This document shows positions 20,464 to 28,118 of a DNA stretch of 64,000 bases, piece by piece. The position numbers and the translations under genes were made by a program. This stretch comes from an uncultured Thermogutta sp. GTDB lineage: Bacteria; Planctomycetota; Planctomycetia; Pirellulales; Thermoguttaceae. Numbering within the stretch: the first letter of the stretch is position 1; every line of letters begins with the position of its first letter. The stretch is from NCBI GenBank assembly GCA_937128505.1, contig CAKZMM010000118.1, forward strand, positions 1 to 64,000. Reading direction: 5' to 3'. The notes beneath the pieces were generated by a model, which did not search any database, had not been told where the DNA came from, and saw only the letters and a program-made list of their open reading frames with translations.

Positions 20464-21345
20464 TTAGCAACTTTTGATTCCCAGCCGCTGCCGCAGAGCA
20501 GCCCCGAATTGTGGATCGGCTACGGCGAACTCGACCACGGCCCGGAAGTAACTCTCGAAATGGCCAATATCGAAGCGCCTTTCGCCCGGCGGCAGACGGA
20601 TTCCGAGGACTTTTCTTCCGGCACGAATCAACCGCCGAATCGCATCGGTCAATTGAATTTCACCGTTCTTGCCCGGCGGCGTTTCCGCTAAAGCCTCGAA
20701 GATCACCGGGCTAAAGACGTACCGACCGGCCACGGCCAGGTTGCTTGGGGCCTGAGAAGGGTCGGGTTTTTCCACCAAATCATCGAGGATGAATACTTCG
20801 GCATCTTTGTCGCGCGGCAGGGCGATCCCGTATTCGGCGACATCTTCCGGCGCGACCTCCTCGAAGGCGATCACAGCCGCGGCTTCGCTCGCTTTGAACC
20901 GCTCCACCATGACCTCGACGATACGCGATCGTTCATTGAGTCCGAGGATCGAATCGCCCAGTGCCACCACAAAGCAGTCCCCGTCGACGAATGCCCGCGA
21001 ACACAACACGGCGTGGCCCAACCCAAGCTGCCGCCGCTGACGGACGTAAAAGTACTCCACGTCTTCCCGTTCGAAGGCTAACTCGGCCAAAAACTCCTCT
21101 TTGCCGGTTTCGCGGAGATGGTTGATCAACTCCACATCGATATCGAAGTGGTTTTCGATCGCCGTCTTTCCCGGCCCGGTAACAAAAAGAATCCGTTTGA
21201 TCCCACACCGGGCCAATTCTTCGACCACATACTGCACCACGGGCCGCCGCCCCACCGGGAGCATTTCTTTCGGTTGGCTTTTGGTCAGGGGCAAAAGCCG
21301 CGTTCCTCGACCTGCCACCGGGACTACTGCTAGATCAATGGCCAC
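20464..21345 (-). CDS. galU: UTP-sugar-1-phosphate uridylyltransferase (GalU type)
   Basis: The enzyme transfers UMP from UTP to a sugar-1-phosphate. The GTG at 21345 is preceded by AAAGGAGG at ideal spacing, so the 24 extra residues upstream are excluded, giving 293 residues. The nucleotide-binding signature AGRGTRLLPLTKSQPKEMLP is at the N-terminus. KRILFVTGPGKTAIENHFDI, GDCFVVALGDSIL and VEKPDPSQAPSNLAVAGRYV follow the GalU family, with a final RRFDIGHFESYFRAVVEFAV. The usual substrate is glucose-1-phosphate. The nearby glucuronokinase raises the possibility that it acts on glucuronate-1-phosphate, which sequence cannot decide. Confidence 0.9.
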   Translation of the reverse strand: MAIDLAVVPVAGRGTRLLPLTKSQPKEMLPVGRRPVVQYVVEELARCGIKRILFVTGPGKTAIENHFDIDVELINHLRETGKEEFLAELAFEREDVEYFYVRQRRQLGLGHAVLCSRAFVDGDCFVVALGDSILGLNERSRIVEVMVERFKASEAAAVIAFEEVAPEDVAEYGIALPRDKDAEVFILDDLVEKPDPSQAPSNLAVAGRYVFSPVIFEALAETPPGKNGEIQLTDAIRRLIRAGRKVLGIRLPPGERRFDIGHFESYFRAVVEFAVADPQFGAALRQRLGIKSC

Positions 21346-22822
21346 TCGTTCCTCCTTTCCTGCTGGAGAAACCTTCACACTTTCTTGCCGGAAGAACCCT
21401 TCAAGACTCTCTTTCACTTCGATCTACATTCCCCCGGATTGCCGCTTCATTCCGGGCCGTTTCTCCGCCTGCGGGAGCCTAAGGCGTTTTATCGGCTGGA
21501 CTCCGGGGGAATCTACCCCTCATGATTTGTAGTTTCCGGGGCAATTTACAAATCGCGATTTGTCCTGCGGGGTAGTCTACCGATCACAATTTGCATTCCC
21601 ACGTAACCTAACGAATCAGGATTTGTACTCCGGGGTTTGCACACCGGGGTTATCTAACAAGTTTTTTTCCGGTAAACGCCTCGGCAAGACCGATGCCGGC
21701 ACTTATCTCACGCCTCCTCGCGATTCAGGAGATCCACCGATAAGGTAATCGCACCCCGGCGGAACCCGTTGTTATCTGGGAGGACAGATCTGCAAAACTC
21801 ATTCCGCCGAAACATCCCGCAAAATTGATGCCACCTTCCCGGCCGGAATCGTAGCAACCGGGGGAATTCCGCCGCACCGTGGACCGCGCTACCGTCCTGC
21901 ATTAGCCAGCATTTGCGGCCGGTTTGCACTCGTATTCGCCGTGGAACTTATTATGACTACTGGTTTAGTAGCTTCTTAAGTGTTCTGGGGGGGCAGGGCG
22001 TCAAAGCCGTGCCGTGTGCCTTATTATGGAAACTAGGTTAGTAGCTTCTGGGCAGCTTCGCCGTAGCTTCTTGCTTTTCTTGGGGGAGGTTTCTCGGCTT
22101 TACAATCCCTCGGCCCTTAGAATCCGCCTGATTTTCCCTCCTACCTTTTGTTCCCCTTAATTCCTGCTTATTCCTGATGACCATATTCTTGATTCTTGGT
22201 CGCTATTTTTAATGGCTTAGTGGGTGCTTGCCCCCGCGTCGCGAACGATTTACTCGTCCGGATCGCTTTTCTTGGTGATCGCTCCTATTTGCTTTCTACC
22301 TTTTTACTGAGAACTTTGACAACTCCAAAGTGCGATTCTCGCGGTGAAGTATCGGGACCTGCTTCACACCGCAGCCTTTTTCGCCTCCAAAGCCGCCCCC
22401 AAAGGCGGTGGTTTTTCAGGCTCGCCGAGATTATGCTAAGGCACACGGAGATTATGTTCCCGGAGGAGTAAAATTAGCCGAGGCACCTTTGGCCCTCCCA
22501 GAAAAAAGCCATTTTTTCGCGGGAAATAGAATTTTCGGGGCGAAAGCCTTTTGCGGCGGCCTCTCCGCCCGAGCGGTTTCGACCCGACATTTGTCGCGAC
22601 TTTTTGGGAGGATCATTGAGACCGATCCTAAAAAGTTAGCACTTGACGGCGGATCAATGCGGCGAAGTGTTCGAGCGAGCACAAATTGGTTGCTTTCTTT
22701 CGAAGTTGAAGGCGGGGCTTTTGCCGCAGAATTTGCAAAGGGCCTGCAATCGTCGTTGCAAAAGGGGGGCAATCGTCGGATAGGGCGGCTTATCACCGAA
22801 GTGAGCAAGAAAGGGTTTTCCC
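21346..22822. other. Long intergenic region between divergent genes
   Basis: It holds the 32-nt repeat array (21502-21661). A hairpin CCGCC-CCCAAA-GGCGG with a T-run lies at 22392-22415. A near repeat of GGAGATTATG/CGAGATTATG lies at 22428-22455. A frame at 22408-22842 has no binding site and poor composition. No promoter boxes can be assigned with confidence. Confidence 0.5.
21502..21661. repeat. Degenerate tandem array, period exactly 32 nt, five units
   Basis: Units start at 21502, 21534, 21566, 21598 and 21630. Each of the first four carries GATTTGT or AATTTGC near its end, and most begin with CCGGGG or a variant, with TCTAAC-like bases in between. Substitutions are many, yet there are no insertions or deletions. 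It lies 157 bases upstream of the galU-like start. Confidence 0.8.
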
Positions 22823-23971
22823 ATGATTTCAGGATGGTATGAGCGTAAGAGCTTTCGTCGCGGTCATTGGAGGAAAGGGAGTTTCTTTGGGACCGGCACT
22901 TGGTTTGCCGGGTGGCTTGGGCTAGCGATTGCCGTTGGCGGGATTGGGCTCCTCGGCTCGCAGGGAGCTTGGTCGCAGCAGCAGCAGCAGGCCCAGCAGC
23001 AGACACAGCCGGCCCAGGCAGCACCACAGCTCCCGGATTACCCGCGGATCAACCTGTCCACTTGGTACGAAGTAGATCCCAATTGGCCGCAGCGACCGAC
23101 GGATATGCCGTGGGGAGCGTGCCCTGGGGTCGCCGTCGATAAGGAAGATCGAGTGTGGGTCTACACGCGAGCCGTGCCGCCGATTCAAGTTTACTCGGCC
23201 GACGGTGAATTTCTCTTCGCCTGGGGCCAGGAGGTCTTCGGGGCTTTGCTCGAGAACATGAGTGCCCATCAAATCAAGTTCGACTCGCAGGGGAATGTTT
23301 GGCTTTGTGATGTCGGCAACCACATCGTGCTCCAGCTCTCCCCGCGGGGAAAGATTCTGCGTATTCTGGGAACACCCGGCGAGCCCGGCTGCGATGCTAC
23401 CCATTTCAATATGCCGACCGACATGGCGATCTCGCCTAGTGGCGAGGTTTTCGTCGCCGATGGCTACGGGAATTCGCGTGTGGCACATTTTGATGCCAAC
23501 GGGCAATTGGTCCGCGAGTGGGGGAGCATGGGCGTCGAACCGGGCCAGTTCAGCTTGGTCCACGCGATTGTCATGGATTCCAAGGGGTGGCTTTACGTCG
23601 CGGACCGAAATAATGCGCGGGTTCAGGTCTTCGACCGTCAAGGCCGATTTCTGGCCGAGTGGCGCAATTTGATGGTTCCGTGGGGTTTTTGGATCAGCCC
23701 GGAGGATGAAATCTGGATATGCGGATGCTCGCCGATGCCCTGGCGGGAAACCGATGGCACGCTAAGCTGCCCGCCAAAAGATCAGATGTTTGCCCGGTTC
23801 GATAGGACGGGTCGGATGCTTCAGCTTTGGACCATCCCCAAGGGTATCGATGGTGAAGAAAAGCCGGGGGAACTGAATTGGGTACACGGGATCGCGCTGG
23901 ACTCAAAAGGCAATATCTACGCCGGCGATATTATCGGCAAACGGGTCCAGAAATTTGTCCGGCAGAATTAG
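22823..23971 (+). CDS. Secreted NHL-repeat beta-propeller protein
   Basis: Residues 25-52 form an export signal (WFAGWLGLAIAVGGIGLLGS) followed by a Gln-rich linker (SQQQQQAQQQTQPAQAAPQL). From about residue 85 NHL-type blades follow: GVAVDKEDRVWVYTRAVPPI, HQIKFDSQGNVWLCDVGNHI, DMAISPSGEVFVADGYGNSR, VMDSKGWLYVADRNNARVQV and GIALDSKGNIYAGDIIGKRV. The fold is a six-bladed propeller like that of peptidyl-alpha-hydroxyglycine lyase-type NHL proteins, but enzyme activity is not shown. It should act outside the cytoplasm. The 3' end, with its TAG, is nearly duplicated just after the stop (GCAGAATTAG occurs twice in tandem). Confidence 0.85.
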   Translation: MISGWYERKSFRRGHWRKGSFFGTGTWFAGWLGLAIAVGGIGLLGSQGAWSQQQQQAQQQTQPAQAAPQLPDYPRINLSTWYEVDPNWPQRPTDMPWGACPGVAVDKEDRVWVYTRAVPPIQVYSADGEFLFAWGQEVFGALLENMSAHQIKFDSQGNVWLCDVGNHIVLQLSPRGKILRILGTPGEPGCDATHFNMPTDMAISPSGEVFVADGYGNSRVAHFDANGQLVREWGSMGVEPGQFSLVHAIVMDSKGWLYVADRNNARVQVFDRQGRFLAEWRNLMVPWGFWISPEDEIWICGCSPMPWRETDGTLSCPPKDQMFARFDRTGRMLQLWTIPKGIDGEEKPGELNWVHGIALDSKGNIYAGDIIGKRVQKFVRQN

Positions 23972-24493
23972 GCAGAATTAGAAAGCCCTGGGAAATGCGA
24001 CCGGCAGAATGAGAACGCCCGGGTAAGCCCGGTCGGCAAAATGGAAACACTGCGGTATTAAGATATTGAAAAAGATAGTGAACCACTGCGATCTTGAGAT
24101 ATCGAAGCACGCTGATTAGATCGGCTCCACGAGGCACACGAATTTGCGGGGCAAGCGGCTCGCGGTATCGCCGCTAAAGCGCGAGCTTAATCCGGCAACC
24201 GTACCGGGGCTTTCGAACGAAGTTACGTGATACTTTAGACACTCTTTGTTAAGGCATGCTTTAGGCACTCTTTGATAAGGGGTTCTGTCGGGCCGAGATC
24301 TTACGAAACGAAGGACCAAGACCCTGCCGAATGAAGGTGTCCTGAGGGCCCCTTAGGGAGGCCCTCAGCTTACCGAACGAAGGGCCGAGCTCTGACCGCA
24401 TGAAGGGGCAAGAGCGTAGATGAAACCCTTCGGCGCACGCACGTTGGGAGCTCTCACCGCATGAAGGGGCAAGACCCTGCGGAATGAAGAGCG
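23972..24493. other. Intergenic between convergent genes, repeat-filled
   Basis: Just after the NHL gene, CCGGCAGAATGAG-like units derived from that gene's last codons recur. At about 24230-24280 TTAGGCACTCTTTG-like units appear, and 24308-24493 is a 23-nt array. No gene is supported. Confidence 0.6.
24308..24493. repeat. Degenerate tandem array, 23-nt period, abutting a stop codon
   Basis: The ATGAAGG-type anchor occurs at 24308, 24331, 24354 (diverged), 24377 and 24400, then, after an irregular stretch, at 24461 and 24484. CCGCATGAAGGGGCAAGA is present twice exactly. The array touches the stop of the ketoacyl-synthase-like gene at 24494-24496, so it would form that gene's 3' untranslated region. 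Confidence 0.75.
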
Positions 24494-25762
24494 TTAGTCT
24501 GCCGGACCGAGAATGATCGCGTGGGCCTGGCCCGTCCATGCGTGGTTTAGGCACAGGGCGGTCGGCTCGTGCAAGGGTGCCGGTTGACCGTGCACAACCT
24601 CGATGGGGCACTGAGGATCGGGGATCTCATAATTTAGCGTGATCGGGATTTCCCGATGCACAATCGCCAGCACACTGCCCACTAGTTCCACAGCACCCGT
24701 GCCGGCCGCCAAATTCCCGAAAAAGCTTTTAAGGGCCGTCACCGGTACGCTTCCCAGCTCGGCCCGAATGGCTTGCGCCTCGACAGCATCATCATGGAGC
24801 GTGCTGAGCCCGTGAGCATTGACATGACCGATCTGCTGGGGCGTTAGTCCGGCATCGGCCAAGGCGCGGCGGATCGCGGAGCGGATCGCTTCTCCGGTGA
24901 TGAGCGAATGGCGAGGTTTGGGCTCAAAGCTGGCGGCAAAGGAAATTAACCGGGCCAAAGGCCGCGCACCACGAGCCGCGGCATGTTCGCGGCGCTCGAG
25001 AACGATCGCCCCGGCCCCTTCGCCGAATACCTGACCTGCCCTTCGCGCGTCGAAAGGGCGACAAGCTTCGGCAGGGTCGCGAAATCGCTCACAGGGCTGG
25101 TAAATCGGTCGCCGCGACCAGACGATCGGATGGGTCCGACAGCCGGTGCCGCCGGCGATCATCGCGTCGGCTTGTCCGCGTTCGATGACGCGAACCGCCT
25201 CGGCGATCGCCGCAAGGCTCGAAACCTCGCCCAGCACAATCGAGTTATTCGGTCCCCGGGCATCGAGGGCAATCCCGATGTGGCACGCCGGCATATTCGG
25301 CAGATATTTGAGCATCCAAAGGGGGAACATCTCCCCCATAGCCTGGGTTCCCCACCGGCTAGAATCGAAGCTTCCGTTGGTCAGACACTGCCGATAGGCC
25401 GGGGCTAGCTCCTCCAGCTCGCAAGAGATCATGTCGGCCCCGAAGACCACCCCCAATCGCTCCGGATCGACTTGCCCGGGGGCAATCCCCGCTTGGCGGC
25501 AGGCCAACTCTGCGGCCACGAAGGCAAGCTGAATATCGCGGCTCATCACCTTGAGGGCTTTGCGGGGCCGGACGAATTGCGCGGCATCCAGATTGGTGAC
25601 CTCCCCCACGGCCGCCGGGGACATCGGGGCACCGTCGAGGATCTCCGCCCGACGGAGTCCGCTCCGTCCCCGTCGGAGGGATTCCCAGAATTGATCGCAT
25701 CCAACTCCGATGGGGCAAACCACCCCTAGTCCGGTGATGACTACGTCAGTTTTTATCGGCAT
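24494..25762 (-). CDS. Ketoacyl-synthase-fold protein lacking catalytic Cys (KS-like, probably not a condensing enzyme)
   Basis: The 422 residues follow the FabF thiolase fold: VVITGLGVVCPIGVGCDQFW at the start, FDARRAGQVFGEGAGAIVLE near 238-256, the first active-site His in NAHG (H317) and Lys345. The nucleophile position, normally in TACATS, reads VLGEVSS with Glu at 179. The second His (normally GH) is Asn350 in FFGN, and the GFGGTN gating loop reads AWTGQA. A standard Claisen condensation is therefore unlikely. It may be a decarboxylase-like, chain-length-factor-like or scaffold protein. No acyl carrier protein or partner KS is nearby. It is soluble and single-gene, and a repeat array follows its stop. 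Confidence 0.8.
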   Translation of the reverse strand: MPIKTDVVITGLGVVCPIGVGCDQFWESLRRGRSGLRRAEILDGAPMSPAAVGEVTNLDAAQFVRPRKALKVMSRDIQLAFVAAELACRQAGIAPGQVDPERLGVVFGADMISCELEELAPAYRQCLTNGSFDSSRWGTQAMGEMFPLWMLKYLPNMPACHIGIALDARGPNNSIVLGEVSSLAAIAEAVRVIERGQADAMIAGGTGCRTHPIVWSRRPIYQPCERFRDPAEACRPFDARRAGQVFGEGAGAIVLERREHAAARGARPLARLISFAASFEPKPRHSLITGEAIRSAIRRALADAGLTPQQIGHVNAHGLSTLHDDAVEAQAIRAELGSVPVTALKSFFGNLAAGTGAVELVGSVLAIVHREIPITLNYEIPDPQCPIEVVHGQPAPLHEPTALCLNHAWTGQAHAIILGPAD

Positions 25763-26944
25763 ACTGCGTCGAAAACCGCTTCAACCCCGCTTCATCAGCG
25801 ACCCGAATCGCGATCCACCAGCGAACCGGCAACTCCGTGGTATGACCGGCCTAATCCCGCGATCTGTCGCATAAGAAAAACTCACCCTATTGTTCGAGTT
25901 TTCACCCGGAACAAATTTTTTGCCCCGAATCAGAAACGCGTCTATTCGATTCATCCGAACTATTTTGCCCAGCTTCTTTCGCTTTGCCAGCCCACTAAAA
26001 AACCAATTCGACGATATTTGTATGTCTCCGCACCGAAAGGCGGCTGGCAGACGAAAGGGGGCGACAATTCAACGAACACGTGCGAAGGAAAGCTAAAGCA
26101 TTTCCCATGCTCACAATTGTTCAGATTTGGTGTTCACCGTTCCCCTTTCCGTCATGCCAAACGGATATTTCGTCAAGCCTAACGACTGAAACTTCACCGA
26201 TTGAAAGTTGATTCATGCATTACTTTATCGTCGAAATGAATTTTGGTTAACGGCGTCATACCGCACGAATCTTCGTTTTGTTATTTCCGGTTGCTTCCGC
26301 TACACGTATTCTAATGCCAAAGCATTAGTGTAAATGTGATTATTGTAAACATCTTCCTCTAGTAACGATTGGGCGTTTTTACCTGGGTGTGGGCCGCAAG
26401 CAGAAAAAATCCGCCGGTTTCGGCCGCAGCTAAGCGGCAGTATCGTCGCTTTCTCATCTCTTTGGGTCAACAAGAATTTCGTGGTCGCCGCCCAAAACCC
26501 GCGGTTTCCGTAGCAAATGCATGTCCCGGTAATGATTTGCGCCCCGCCGGGATCTTGCACGTTTAGCGGCGGCGCGCCACTAATGAAGAAGTAGCGGCGA
26601 CGCTAAATCCCGCGATGGGCAGCTTCGGATTTCCCTTAAATCGCCGGAGTCTTGTTAAAAAGCCGGCGCTTCGGGAGTCCAAGATCCAACGGGCGATCGG
26701 GGATCTGTTCGGAATCGCAAGGATTCGGAACGAAACAGGCAGCCCTAGCATTGATTCGGAAATGTTGATTAATTGCGTAGCGGCTGGGTTGAAGTCGCTC
26801 ATCGGAACGATGACGCTAGTATTGATTTGGAAATGTTGATGGACTGGGTCACTTCAACTACGGGTGGCACACTCGAGTTTGCGCCGCGGATCGCAGGGAT
26901 TCGTTTGAATTTCTCAAATCCGGCTTTACCGAAAGGGGGGGATC
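25763..26944. other. Long intergenic region between divergent genes
   Basis: A 7-bp perfect hairpin CTAATGC-CAAA-GCATTAG lies at 26311-26328. Two diverged copies of a segment with CTAGCATTGATTCGGAAATG start at 26745 and 26816, 71 bases apart. No gene is supported. Both flanking genes must be transcribed from this space. Confidence 0.5.
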
Positions 26945-27877
26945 ATGCAGACCTACACCGCGGCTTTGTCCACCATTGGAGCAATGGGGAGCGATCTCCG
27001 CGGGGAGTTTCCGCGGAATGGGAGGGCACAAAGCATTTCTTGGCCCAATCCGCAAAAACATCTTATCCTTGTGGGGGTAGTGGCCGCGCTAGTACTGGGA
27101 TGCGAAACCGGTTACGACCGGCGGCCCACCGCTACAGGCTCCGCGGGTTTAACGGCGGAAAATCAACGGGAAAGCGTTTCGCAAGAACCGGGTCAATCGG
27201 CCACCATGCAGGAGCCGGAGGCGACGCGGTTTCCAGGGGAGGTATCCGCGGGCCGGACGATAGCTTCCTCAAAGCCCTTAGGGAGCGGGGCGGCGGCTTT
27301 CGCCGAACAAACTTCCGATGCGACTGAACACGGCGAGATTTCCGCGGGGGTTTTTGGGTCGCCACCGGCGGGGGAGGGTGCGGCTCCCGGCGGCTCGGCA
27401 GCTGAGGGCTCCCAAAAAGCGAGTTCGGGATCGGCTCCCTACCCTGTGCGGCCTTGGCCCGGATTGAAAACGGAGTCTGCCGGGGCTGATGCATCTTCCG
27501 ATCGCAGTTTGCCCGCAGGTGGAAGACCGCGTCGGGGGGCTGAGCAAACGCCGCGTCCTGTCGGTCGGTCGGTTTCAGCGGGCTATCCGATTCAGCTTTC
27601 GACCGGCGTAGCACTCGCGCAAACGCTCCCCACAGGAACGGCCATGGGTTTTAGCGTCGACTACCGCTGGGTGGGAGGCCAACCGGCACCCGGGGCGACC
27701 TACTTTTGGGTGATTCGCGCCGCCTCCGGGCCCACCGTGCGGCAGCCGGTACAGCTCCAATCGCAGGGGACGCTCCAGGGGTTTGCCCTCGATTTACGAC
27801 CCGAGCATGGCCCCTTCGAATGTCACCTGGAGGATTATCGCGGTCAGGCATTATCGCCCAGCATTCCCTTGCGATAA
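26945..27877 (+). CDS. Lipoprotein with disordered linker and small C-terminal beta domain, 310 aa
   Basis: The ATG follows GAAAGGGGGGG. An unusually long basic leader precedes the hydrophobic HLILVGVVAALVLGC, with a lipobox Cys near residue 53. Residues 60-205 are Ser/Gly/Ala/Glu-rich and probably disordered. The last 105 or so residues look folded: YPIQLSTGVALAQTLPTGTA, MGFSVDYRWVGGQPAPGATY, GFALDLRPEHGPFECHLEDY. The function is unknown. The leader is long for a lipoprotein, so the true start could be further inside, but no later Met precedes the hydrophobic core with a binding site. Confidence 0.6.
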   Translation: MQTYTAALSTIGAMGSDLRGEFPRNGRAQSISWPNPQKHLILVGVVAALVLGCETGYDRRPTATGSAGLTAENQRESVSQEPGQSATMQEPEATRFPGEVSAGRTIASSKPLGSGAAAFAEQTSDATEHGEISAGVFGSPPAGEGAAPGGSAAEGSQKASSGSAPYPVRPWPGLKTESAGADASSDRSLPAGGRPRRGAEQTPRPVGRSVSAGYPIQLSTGVALAQTLPTGTAMGFSVDYRWVGGQPAPGATYFWVIRAASGPTVRQPVQLQSQGTLQGFALDLRPEHGPFECHLEDYRGQALSPSIPLR

Positions 27878-27986
27878 ACGGCAAGTACTTGCCGCGGCTG
27901 CCGGGGGAGTATTCTGCAAAATCCAACGGACGGTTGCCGGCCCCGTTTGGCTACGGGTCGATCCCACCGTTGTTCTCAAGAAAAGC

Positions 27987-28007
27987 GGTCTTTTTTTCAA
28001 AAAGACC
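27987..28007. terminator. Bidirectional hairpin terminator between convergent genes
   Basis: GGTCTTTTT (27987-27995) pairs perfectly with AAAAAGACC (27999-28007) around a 3-base loop. The A/T-rich stem base gives a U-run in both directions, which suits the convergent genes that end at 27877 and 28119. A separate 16-base palindrome CGGCAAGTACTTGCCG lies at 27879-27894. Confidence 0.65.
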
Positions 28008-28118
28008 ATCCCGGGCAGGGCTCCTCGCAACCATCAGAGCCGGTAGCGATGCGTTTTTTGGGACGTCCCTAACAAGCTTCGCCGGCTGAAACCCGATGCG
28101 TTTAAGCTCGGCCAAGCC

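Noticed and set aside
22408-22842. 144-codon + strand frame before the NHL gene
   Set aside because: There is no ribosome binding site, the composition is unlike its neighbours and it overlaps the NHL start.
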